DNA of 64,000 nt from Methylomonas sp. LW13. GTDB lineage: Bacteria; Pseudomonadota; Gammaproteobacteria; Methylococcales; Methylomonadaceae. Made by a program: the position numbers and the translations under genes. This document shows positions 23,915-31,827 of the stretch, in pieces. Within the stretch, counting starts at the first letter, position 1, and every line of letters starts with the position of its first letter. The stretch covers positions 744,001 to 808,000 of the forward strand of contig NZ_CP033381.1 of assembly GCF_016865255.1 (NCBI RefSeq), written 5' to 3'. Below the pieces are notes generated by a model. That model did no database searches. It was not told where the DNA came from and saw only the letters and a list, made by a program, of their open reading frames with translations.

Positions 23915-25084
23915 ATGAAATTCCCCCTGATGCGTAACAACATTCTGCGCGAAGATCTCGACGCAGTGATCGAACATCTCAAACAAGACGATCCGATTTT
24001 GACTCATGGTGCGAACGTGCGCGCGTTCGAGGCCGAGTGGTCGGAGTGGCTGGGCGTGAAATACAGTGTTTTCCTGAATTCCGGTGCTTCGGCTAACCTG
24101 CTGACCATGGCGGTGTTGAAAATACGCCACCCCGAAGGCGGCGAAGTCATCGTGCCGCCGCTGGCCTGGGTATCCGATGTCGCATCGGTGTTGCAGAACG
24201 GCTTTACCCCGATATTTGCCGACATCAATCCGGCGACACTGGCGATGGATACGCAACAAATTCTGAGTAAGATTACCGACAAAACTCGCGCCGTATTTCT
24301 GACTCACGTCCAAGGTTTCGATGGCCTGACCGACGAACTGGTTGCGGAACTCGAACGCCGCCACATTCCGTTGATCGAAGATGTCTGCGAATCGCACGGC
24401 GCCCGCCATAACGGTAAATTGCTGGGTAGTATCGGCTGGATTTCCAATTTTTCCTATTACTACGCCCACCACATGAGCACCATTGAGGGCGGCATGGTTT
24501 GCACCAACGACCCCGAGGTCTACCAGCAAGTGCGCATGTTGCGTTCGCACGGCATGGTGCGCGAGGCGACCGACAATGATTTGAAGGCACGCTACATCGA
24601 CGAAAATCCGCAGCTCAACCCGGATTTTATTTTTGCCTATCCGGCCTATAACACCCGTAATACCGAAATCGGCGGCATAATGGGCCGTAGCCAACTCAAA
24701 CGCCTCGATATGATCGTACAACGGCGTACCGAAAATTTGCTGCGCTTTCTCGATAAAATTGATGCGTCCAAATACCGCACCGATTTCAAACTTGAGGGGT
24801 CGAGCAATTACGCTTTTAATCTGATCCTCAAAGAGGCCGACGATAATTTGGTTCAACGAGTGATGAAAAAAATGCGCGAATCCGGCATCGAATTCCGCCG
24901 AGGTAGCGCCGGCGGCGGCAACCAGATCCGTCAGCCGTATTTGCGCGGCATCGTGCCGGAAGGCCATCATCTGGAATATCCGAATACCGAACACGTTCAT
25001 TTTTACGGTTTTTACATCGGCAATTTCCCCGACTTGAACTCTGCCGAAGTCGACGAACTGTGCGCGTTGCTCAACGCGGTTTGA
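23915..25084 (+). CDS. DegT/DnrJ-fold PLP enzyme with His in place of catalytic Lys (ColD/RfbH-like)
   Basis: A 389-residue fold-type I PLP enzyme of the sugar aminotransferase family. The segment SYYYAHHMSTIEGG (180-193) aligns with the family's internal-aldimine site but carries His (H185) where Lys would form the Schiff base. The same change defines PLP-dependent sugar 3-dehydrases such as ColD and RfbH. D156 in LIEDVCES would bind the PLP ring nitrogen. The Cys pattern of the iron-sulfur RfbH type is not evident, so a ColD-like mechanism is closer. A role in making a deoxy sugar from the NDP-heptose of this cluster is inferred. The ATG at 23915 lies 17 bases after the transketolase stop. 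Confidence 0.82.
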   Translation: MKFPLMRNNILREDLDAVIEHLKQDDPILTHGANVRAFEAEWSEWLGVKYSVFLNSGASANLLTMAVLKIRHPEGGEVIVPPLAWVSDVASVLQNGFTPIFADINPATLAMDTQQILSKITDKTRAVFLTHVQGFDGLTDELVAELERRHIPLIEDVCESHGARHNGKLLGSIGWISNFSYYYAHHMSTIEGGMVCTNDPEVYQQVRMLRSHGMVREATDNDLKARYIDENPQLNPDFIFAYPAYNTRNTEIGGIMGRSQLKRLDMIVQRRTENLLRFLDKIDASKYRTDFKLEGSSNYAFNLILKEADDNLVQRVMKKMRESGIEFRRGSAGGGNQIRQPYLRGIVPEGHHLEYPNTEHVHFYGFYIGNFPDLNSAEVDELCALLNAV

Positions 25085-25094
25085 CGGCGACATC

Positions 25095-25814
25095 GTGACC
25101 ACGGCAATTGTTCTGGCAGGCGGCTTGGGCACTCGTTTGCGTGACGCGGTACCCGATTTGCCGAAACCGATGGCCCCAATTAATGGTCGGCCGTTTCTCG
25201 AATTTTTATTCGAGTATTGGCGTACCCAGGGTGTGGAGCGTTTCATTCTATCGGTTGGCTACCGGTGCGATGCCATCATTGATTACTTCGGTGAGAATTA
25301 TCGTGGTGCGATGATCGAATACGTGCTCGAACAAACTCCTCTGGGTACCGGTGGGGGGGTGCTGTTAGCCGCACGCAACATCTCGGCCGGCGAACGTTTT
25401 CTGTTGCTCAACGGCGATACTTTCTTCGCTGTGGATTTGGAGCAGTTAAAGTGTTTCGCACAACGTAACGACGCGGATTGCTGTTTTTCGTTGTTTCGTT
25501 CCAACGAAGAAGGCCGCTATATGGCGCTGGAAGTAGCGGACGACGGGCGCATCGAGTCCTTGCAGTCAGGTAAGGGCGGTATCGGCAGTTTGGCCAACGG
25601 CGGCGTGTATTGCCTGCGCCGTAGCGCATTGTTGGAAGAACAATTTACGCCAAACGCCAAATGGTCTCTCGAAGACGATATTTTTCCGGCGGCTTTGACG
25701 GCCGGTCGGCGTTTAACCGGTATCGAGTTTCAGGGCACTTTCATCGACATTGGCATTCCAGACGATTACGCACGCGCCGCGCAAGTGTTGAACCAGGAGG
25801 CGGCGTGGATATAG
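25095..25814 (+). CDS. hddC: HddC-like sugar-1-phosphate nucleotidyltransferase
   Basis: A 239-residue nucleotidyltransferase with the activating motif LAGGLGTRLRDAVPDLPKP (7-25). Similar enzymes (HddC) form GDP-D-glycero-alpha-D-manno-heptose from heptose 1-phosphate. LLLNGDTFF near residues 96-104 carries the metal-binding Asp, and GTFIDIGIPDDYARA near the C-terminus is usual in the group. GTG is the start (25095). GDP specificity is inferred from the neighbouring heptose genes. Confidence 0.8.
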   Translation: MTTAIVLAGGLGTRLRDAVPDLPKPMAPINGRPFLEFLFEYWRTQGVERFILSVGYRCDAIIDYFGENYRGAMIEYVLEQTPLGTGGGVLLAARNISAGERFLLLNGDTFFAVDLEQLKCFAQRNDADCCFSLFRSNEEGRYMALEVADDGRIESLQSGKGGIGSLANGGVYCLRRSALLEEQFTPNAKWSLEDDIFPAALTAGRRLTGIEFQGTFIDIGIPDDYARAAQVLNQEAAWI

Positions 25815-26389
25815 TTTCGCGCATCAGGATCAATGTTCAAGCCTCGATTGATGCCAAGATCAGTCTATTGGCGGATACCGAGGCTTTAACCGAATTCGGC
25901 GCAGCGGTGGAAGCCGTCATTGCCTGTTATCGCAACGGTGGCCGCATTTATATCGCCGGTAACGGCGGCTCGGCGGCCGATGCTCAGCATTTGGCGGCGG
26001 AGTTTGTCAGTAAACTGGCGCGGGAACGTGACGCCTTGCCCGCAGAAGCCCTGACTGTCGATAGTTCCATCCTGACCGCAATCGGCAACGACTACGGATT
26101 TGAACACGTATTTTCCAGGCAGCTGGCCGGTAAAGCCTGCGGCAACGACGTCTTTTTAGGCATCAGCACGTCGGGTCAGTCGCCGAACATCTTGCAAGCG
26201 CTGGCGCAATGCCGCGCTATGTCGATACCCAGCATCGTATTTTGCGGCCGCGATGGCGGCAAAGCGCGCGAACTTGCGATGTATGCAGTAGTCGTTCCGG
26301 GAACTGCGACCAGCACTATTCAGGAATTGCACATAGTCCTGGCGCATACGCTGTGCGAGTGCGTCGAAGCGGCAATCTTTGGCGAATGA
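25805..26389 (+). CDS. gmhA: Phosphoheptose isomerase
   Basis: A 194-residue SIS-domain protein matching GmhA, which converts sedoheptulose 7-phosphate to D-glycero-D-manno-heptose 7-phosphate. GNGGSAADAQHLAAEF (52-67) includes the phosphate-binding Ser and the catalytic Glu (E66); a later QELHIVLAH holds the His of the active site. GTG at 25805 has AGGAGG four bases upstream and lies within the end of the nucleotidyltransferase gene (10-base overlap). First committed step of the NDP-heptose pathway of this locus. Confidence 0.88.
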   Translation: MDIVSRIRINVQASIDAKISLLADTEALTEFGAAVEAVIACYRNGGRIYIAGNGGSAADAQHLAAEFVSKLARERDALPAEALTVDSSILTAIGNDYGFEHVFSRQLAGKACGNDVFLGISTSGQSPNILQALAQCRAMSIPSIVFCGRDGGKARELAMYAVVVPGTATSTIQELHIVLAHTLCECVEAAIFGE

Positions 26390-26414
26390 ATTTTTTCGAA
26401 CCGAAAGGAGAGTT

Positions 26415-27353
26415 ATGAGTTACAACATTTTAGTGACCGGCGGTGCCGGCTATCTGGGTTCTACCATGGTACCCGACTTGCTGGCGGCGGGACATAAAGT
26501 TACGGTGCTCGACAACTTCATGTTCAAGCAAAGCAGTTTGAACCACGTTTGCCACCACCCGAATTTCTCGGTCGTAAAGGGTGACATCCGCTTGGAAAAA
26601 AATGTCGCACCATTGCTCAAAAATGCCGATATTGTGATTCCGTTGGCTGCGCTGGTGGGGGCGCCGCTGTGCAATCTGGATCCAATCGGCGCAACCACTA
26701 CCAACCACGACGCGATCACGCTGATGCTGAAGTTGTTGGCCAAGGATCAAATCGTGTTGATGCCGACCACGAACAGCGCTTACGGCACCGGCGATGAAAA
26801 CAATTTTTGTACCGAGGAGTCGCCGTTGCGTCCGATTTCGCAATATGCAATCGAAAAGGTCAAAATCGAACAGGAATTGATGCAGCGCGAAAACGCAATC
26901 AGCTTCCGTTTGGCGACCGTATTTGGCATGTCGCCAAGGATGCGCGTTGATTTGCTGGTTAACGACTTTACCTATCGCGCGGTCAACGACCGTTTTGTCG
27001 TGCTGTTCGAAGGTTATTTCAAACGCAATTACGTACACGTGCGTGACGTTTCAAGGGCTTTCCAGCATGCGATTGCCAATTATGACGCGATGAAGGGCCA
27101 GATTTACAATGTGGGGCTCTCCGAAGCCAACGTGTCTAAAAAGGAATTGTGCGAAACAATCAAAAAGCAGATTCCCGACTTCGTGTTTATCGACGCACCG
27201 GTCGGTAAAGATCCCGATCAGCGCAACTACATCGTCTCCAATGCAAAAATTGAGGCAACCGGTTACAAAACTTCTGTCAGCCTTGATGCTGGTATTGCTG
27301 AATTGATCAAAGGTTTCACGATGATCAAGAACTCGATGTACGGCAACGTTTGA
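26415..27353 (+). CDS. NAD-dependent epimerase/dehydratase
   Basis: A 312-residue extended short-chain dehydrogenase acting on a nucleotide sugar. GGAGYLGS (9-16) binds NAD, and the catalytic set appears as TTNSAYG and the YAIEK motif (Tyr-x3-Lys). AAAGGAG (26404-26410) fixes the ATG at 26415. It probably epimerises, reduces or dehydrates the NDP-heptose made by its neighbours; the exact reaction cannot be read from sequence. Confidence 0.82.
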   Translation: MSYNILVTGGAGYLGSTMVPDLLAAGHKVTVLDNFMFKQSSLNHVCHHPNFSVVKGDIRLEKNVAPLLKNADIVIPLAALVGAPLCNLDPIGATTTNHDAITLMLKLLAKDQIVLMPTTNSAYGTGDENNFCTEESPLRPISQYAIEKVKIEQELMQRENAISFRLATVFGMSPRMRVDLLVNDFTYRAVNDRFVVLFEGYFKRNYVHVRDVSRAFQHAIANYDAMKGQIYNVGLSEANVSKKELCETIKKQIPDFVFIDAPVGKDPDQRNYIVSNAKIEATGYKTSVSLDAGIAELIKGFTMIKNSMYGNV

Positions 27354-27383
27354 TCTAACACCAAACTAAACCTCAGCGCCGGC

Positions 27384-27983
27384 ATGCAACACGAAAATAA
27401 CGTAAAGGACGAAAACTTTAGGATCGAACTTTTGGGGCGGCAAGAGGTATTCGAAAATGCGTTATTTCGGGTTTATGCCGATCACGTCGTTGATTCTCAC
27501 GGCAACGAAGTGCCGCGCTATCTGAGCGTCGTACCTCGCTGCTTAGTCGAGGGCTCTGTCGCTGGCGTTGCTGTACTTCCGGTTGCAAGGCACTGTATTG
27601 GCTTGATCCGAGTGTTAAGACATCCCTTGCAGCGCTGGTCTTGGGAAGTGGTCAAGGGGCATGGGGAGCCCGGTGAAAGCCCCGCCGCCTCAGCGGAACG
27701 CGAGCTGATGGAAGAGACGGGGTTGGCGCTATTGGACGGTGGTTTGAGGGATATGGGGGAGCTGTCGCCGGAAGCAGGCGTTATCCAGGCTCGCTCTCGG
27801 CTGTTTGCCGCTTCGGTCGATGCCGGTGCAACCGCCAAGGTCGAACCGGAGTTCGGCCACGGCGAGCTTCAATTTTTCGACCGATCCAAGGTATTACAAA
27901 TGATTGCCGAGGGTGAAATCGAAGACGCCAGTTCGTTGGTGCTGGTTTACAAATGGTTGATGACGCATGATTTCAATGTTTGA
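27384..27983 (+). CDS. NUDIX hydrolase
   Basis: A 199-residue NUDIX protein resembling ADP-ribose and nucleotide-sugar pyrophosphatases. The NUDIX box is complete (GHGEPGE, seven residues, then RELMEETGL; about residues 92-114). LGRQEVFENALFRVYADHV at the N-terminus is typical of the ADP-sugar group. In this locus it may hydrolyse nucleotide sugars or clear by-products. It is the last gene before the ABC exporter; 27984-28098 contains no gene. Confidence 0.78.
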   Translation: MQHENNVKDENFRIELLGRQEVFENALFRVYADHVVDSHGNEVPRYLSVVPRCLVEGSVAGVAVLPVARHCIGLIRVLRHPLQRWSWEVVKGHGEPGESPAASAERELMEETGLALLDGGLRDMGELSPEAGVIQARSRLFAASVDAGATAKVEPEFGHGELQFFDRSKVLQMIAEGEIEDASSLVLVYKWLMTHDFNV

Positions 27984-28098
27984 AGACATTTTTGATTTGT
28001 TGCTCCGCTACGGCTTTTTAAATGTGCTATCAGCTAGTTTGAGTTCAATTCGCCGCCCAAACTAATTTGCCCGGTAATCTAATCTCCGCCTTGATTCC

Positions 28099-28890
28099 AT
28101 GTTGGATATTGTCAGTAATATTATGAAGTATCGTTCACTAATTGGCGCACTTGCCTTGCGTGATTTGCAAAGCAGATACGTTGGGACTATGGGTGGGGCA
28201 TTATGGTCTATCATCCAGCCAGCCTCTACGGTGGCGGTGTTTTATTTTGTGTTCTCGGTAGGTTTTAAAGCGGCCGCGCCCGCCGGTTCGCCTTTCATTA
28301 TGTGGTTTATCACCGGACTGATGGTTTGGTTTTATTTCAATGAAACTTTGATCACCATTACCGGATCGGTGACCGGTAACGCTCATCTGATTAAGAAAAC
28401 CGTTTTTCCGACCGAAATACTCCCCTTCGTATTCATCACGGCAGGTATTGTGCCGCATATGATCTTCATGATCTTTGTGATAGGAATGCAAGTTTGGTAT
28501 GACATTGCATTTTCGCCGGTGCGTTTGTTGGTGGTCTATTTCATGCTGTGCAACGCCACATTGCTACTCGGTCTGGGTTGGTTGTTTTCCGCGCTACAAG
28601 TGTTTTACCGGGACATAGCGCAAGCCCTATCCGTGATATTGAATGTTCTGTTTTGGTTAACGCCGATTGTGTGGTCAATGGAACTGTTGCCGGAAAATTA
28701 TCGCCATCTATTATCTTATAATCCAATTTACTATATTGTTGAAGGGTATCGTGGCTTACTTATATTTCCGGAGCCGAAATTACCAAATTTAGCTGATACT
28801 GCTTTTTTTTGGATTGTGACAATTTCGATTCTATTTTGCGGTGCTTATATTTTTCGGCGGCTTAAGCCTGAGTTTGCCGATATGCTTTGA
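28099..28890 (+). CDS. wzm: Polysaccharide ABC exporter permease
   Basis: A 263-residue ABC-2 type permease with about six membrane segments. LRDLQSRYVGTMGGALWSIIQP near residues 20-40 is the usual start of Wzm-type O-antigen/capsule permeases, and the C-terminal FRRLKPEFADML is typical. With the ATPase at 28949 it would export a finished lipid-linked polysaccharide across the inner membrane. Thus the chain is probably made by the ABC-dependent (not Wzx/Wzy) route. The 3' end of the gene is richer in A and T than the heptose genes. Confidence 0.88.
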   Translation: MLDIVSNIMKYRSLIGALALRDLQSRYVGTMGGALWSIIQPASTVAVFYFVFSVGFKAAAPAGSPFIMWFITGLMVWFYFNETLITITGSVTGNAHLIKKTVFPTEILPFVFITAGIVPHMIFMIFVIGMQVWYDIAFSPVRLLVVYFMLCNATLLLGLGWLFSALQVFYRDIAQALSVILNVLFWLTPIVWSMELLPENYRHLLSYNPIYYIVEGYRGLLIFPEPKLPNLADTAFFWIVTISILFCGAYIFRRLKPEFADML

Positions 28891-28948
28891 ATATAATGGA
28901 GCATAATGTGATTAATAAGCGTTATTTAACTGAAATGGAGGGGGCTTA

Positions 28949-30280
28949 ATGGAGTCGTTGCCCGCAATATCAGTTTGCAACGTTAGTAAGAAATTCAGAT
29001 TGTTTTCTTCTCCGAAGCAACGGTTAATTGAGGCTATTCATCCATTCCGTAAGCAGTACCACAAAGAATTTTGGGCGCTGAGGAATATTAGTTTCGATGT
29101 GCATCGCGGGGAAATCTTCGGTATTTTGGGGCGTAACGGTTCAGGCAAGTCGACGTTATTGCAAATCATCTGCGCAGTGATGCAGGCTACCGGAGGAGAG
29201 GTTAAGTCGAGCGGCAGAATTTCCGCATTACTGGAGTTGGGAGCTGGTTTCAATCCCGAATTCACCGGGCGTGAAAATGTCATTTTAAATGGTGCCATTC
29301 AAGGTTTTTCGAAACAGGAAATGCAAGAGCGTATCGACGATATCGAAGCATTTGCCGACATCGGCGAATTCTTTGATCAGCCGGTTAAGCTTTATTCTTC
29401 TGGAATGTTTGTCCGGGTTGCATTTGCGGCCGCGATTCATATAGACCCCGAAATCCTTGTCGTCGACGAGGCGCTGAGCGTTGGTGATTCCAAATTCCAA
29501 CACCGTTGTTTCCAACGCATCCGAAACTTCATGGAGCAAGGCAAGACTATTTTGGTTGTCTCGCACAGTACGGACACCCTGTTAAGGATTTGCAACCGTG
29601 GCGTCGTTTTGGATCGGGGAGAGTTGGTACACATCGGCCCGATCGCTGGTGCTGTCAATCACTACCAAAAGTTGTTGTTCGGAGAGGCTCAAAACATATC
29701 GAAGAACAACGGTAAACGAAAGAAGGAAATGGTCAAGGGAATGTCGGAGATGCCCAAAAAGGAAAGGGCGGACAAAACCGATAAAATCCCTTTAAAACCT
29801 ACCTATAACCGCCACGAAACCCGAATGGGCTCGGGTAAGGCCCGGATTGTCGATTTCGATCTGGTGGTCGATGGTGAATTGAATCCTCCCGAGATTGCCT
29901 CGCATGCCAATTGCGAGTTGATTGTCAAATTAGTCGGCAACGAGTTCGTGCAACTCTCGGTTGGTTTTGCCATCGTCTCGCTAGAAGGCACTTATGTTTT
30001 TGGCACTAACCTGGCAATGATGGGACATCCTCCCGCTCAAATCGAAGCTGACGGCTATGCGGTGTTAAGATTCCATTGGCAAGCGCATCTTACCGGGGGC
30101 GAATATTTTCTCAATCTCGGTTGTAACGAATTTGTCGATGGGCAAGATAGTTTTGTCGATGTGCGACGCTCGGTGGCACGATTGAAATTTTCGGATACAC
30201 CGCAGTCGGTCGGTTTTGTTGACCTTCAGGTCGTACCTGAATTAGTGGCTGTAGAGATTCCGGATGAGCAGGTAGTTTAA
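28949..30280 (+). CDS. wzt: Polysaccharide ABC exporter ATPase with C-terminal glycan-binding domain
   Basis: A 443-residue Wzt protein. The N-terminal ATPase shows GRNGSGKST (61-69, Walker A), LYSSGMFVRVAFA (signature, about 148-160) and ILVVDEALS (169-177, Walker B). A charged linker (about 245-290) leads to a beta-rich C-terminal domain of about 150 residues, as in Wzt proteins that recognise the non-reducing end of the chain before export. In known systems that end carries a terminal modification, here perhaps sulfate or a methylated/carbamoylated group. A strong GGAGG precedes the ATG, and the stop overlaps the next start (TAATG). Confidence 0.88.
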   Translation: MESLPAISVCNVSKKFRLFSSPKQRLIEAIHPFRKQYHKEFWALRNISFDVHRGEIFGILGRNGSGKSTLLQIICAVMQATGGEVKSSGRISALLELGAGFNPEFTGRENVILNGAIQGFSKQEMQERIDDIEAFADIGEFFDQPVKLYSSGMFVRVAFAAAIHIDPEILVVDEALSVGDSKFQHRCFQRIRNFMEQGKTILVVSHSTDTLLRICNRGVVLDRGELVHIGPIAGAVNHYQKLLFGEAQNISKNNGKRKKEMVKGMSEMPKKERADKTDKIPLKPTYNRHETRMGSGKARIVDFDLVVDGELNPPEIASHANCELIVKLVGNEFVQLSVGFAIVSLEGTYVFGTNLAMMGHPPAQIEADGYAVLRFHWQAHLTGGEYFLNLGCNEFVDGQDSFVDVRRSVARLKFSDTPQSVGFVDLQVVPELVAVEIPDEQVV

Positions 30281-31827
30281 TGATAGCTCCACGACCGTTG
30301 GTGGTAGGTTATCCCCGTAGCGGTTTCTCTTTACTCATCAGCGTGATTGCTGAACTTGTCGGTCCGGCACGGGATAGACGTACGCTTAGCATCAAAGCGC
30401 TGTGCGACACTGCCGGATTCCAGATTTCCCGGCGAATAGAAGATGTGTTCATGCGCCGCGGTCTGTCGCACGATCTCATTTACAATTACAACTTTCGACA
30501 ATTGGCCGGAGGACCTAAATGGTTGGCCGGTTCCGAGTTTCGCGATGCTCGATTTCGAAAATATATCGGCCTGCGTGGTGGCGGGGATTTCACATTAATT
30601 ACTTCTCATCCCCGAGAGATTCTCAATTATTACGAGGTTGTCCATTCGCATGTTGGGCCGGCGGCTTGGTTGAGCGCGCTTGATGTCCCGAAGGGCTTGC
30701 GTTTTGCATCAATGCGTCATCCCGCGGGAACGCTAACATCTGCCTGTTTTTCGATCAATGCGCTGGCCAGTGAATATATCCAACGTTTTGTTCCCTGTCA
30801 GGAGGATAACGACTTTCTAAGACAACGCCTTGCTCTTTACAAGCTTAGCGATCTTAACTTTTTCGAAGCGCTACTGCCGCCTTTTAAGGCTTACCTTGAA
30901 GAATTCACTCAGCAAGATCACCACTACTATTTGATGCGCTGGGAAGACTTGATTGATAGTCCGGTCAAGACCATTCTCGGTATTGCGGATGAATTGGGTT
31001 GCGGCACAAGCGTACCTCAGGCGCAAGCCTTATGGGCAAAACTCGACCACGTGAATCTAACCGGCGCCCACAAGCACAATCTACGTCGGGGGCATGGCAT
31101 CGTTGAGGGCTGGAAGGACTGGATAACCAATACCCATCTCGATATTTTGCGCGACCACGGGATCGAAACGTATGCGGTTCGCTACGGTTACGGCCCCATG
31201 TCGCCTTTAGACGAAAGTGCGTATACGCCATTTCAGCAAATGCTCGAAGACTATATTCGACGGGGCGAGGTATTTCGTGATTACGGTGACGAAGATTTGT
31301 TTGGATTTGCTTTCAACAAGTCCAACATCGATTTTTCTCGTTTTGGTTTTCGCCAATATCCTTGGCGAACCCATACGGCCATTGAGCGGTCCTCGTGCCG
31401 CGACGAAAGCTTGGTCATGGAAGTGTCGGATGTGGCGGAGGAGGCGTGCGGCATTTTCAATGAAGCAGCCTCAATCTGGATCGACGCGGTGCATAATGAC
31501 GATTTAGATTCGGCCATGATAGATTCGATAACGCCAGTCGTATCAAGACTTTACGATAATGATGCGGAGCTGGCCTCGTTTGTATCCGCTATGACCGCTG
31601 CGGTCAATGCTGGCCAGTGCTCCTACGCCGGTAAGAAGGAGAAATACTCTGAGCCTCTGTTGCTGGATAGCGTGGGAACGACAAATATCGTACTTTTTCA
31701 AGGCAAGTATTATGCGGTTCCACAGGCGTTGGGGCCTGTCGATTTTAGCCTGCCGAACCTCTCCGGCATTGCTTTTACGGGAATTGCAGATTCTTTTTCC
31801 GAACTCATTTTGATGGTGAATAAATGA
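30280..31827 (+). CDS. Sulfotransferase-type protein with C-terminal GxN-FYA module
   Basis: A 515-residue protein with a P-loop near the N-terminus (VVGYPRSGFSLL, residues 8-19) like the PAPS 5'-phosphosulfate loop of sulfotransferases, and FASMRHPAGTLTSACFS (about 142-158) in the place of the 3'-phosphate motif. The C-terminal 60 residues contain one copy of a short module (NIVLFQGKYYAVPQALGP) that recurs in the next two proteins. It overlaps both neighbours by 1 and 4 bases, so it is part of one transcript with wzt and the genes that follow. It probably adds sulfate to the exported glycan; the annotation as sulfotransferase is moderate. Confidence 0.68.
   Translation: MIAPRPLVVGYPRSGFSLLISVIAELVGPARDRRTLSIKALCDTAGFQISRRIEDVFMRRGLSHDLIYNYNFRQLAGGPKWLAGSEFRDARFRKYIGLRGGGDFTLITSHPREILNYYEVVHSHVGPAAWLSALDVPKGLRFASMRHPAGTLTSACFSINALASEYIQRFVPCQEDNDFLRQRLALYKLSDLNFFEALLPPFKAYLEEFTQQDHHYYLMRWEDLIDSPVKTILGIADELGCGTSVPQAQALWAKLDHVNLTGAHKHNLRRGHGIVEGWKDWITNTHLDILRDHGIETYAVRYGYGPMSPLDESAYTPFQQMLEDYIRRGEVFRDYGDEDLFGFAFNKSNIDFSRFGFRQYPWRTHTAIERSSCRDESLVMEVSDVAEEACGIFNEAASIWIDAVHNDDLDSAMIDSITPVVSRLYDNDAELASFVSAMTAAVNAGQCSYAGKKEKYSEPLLLDSVGTTNIVLFQGKYYAVPQALGPVDFSLPNLSGIAFTGIADSFSELILMVNK

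Noticed and set aside
23876-25246. 456-codon open frame on the minus strand
   Set aside because: It is the antisense of the PLP-enzyme gene, whose codons and motifs are convincing; the frame has no motif or ribosome binding site.
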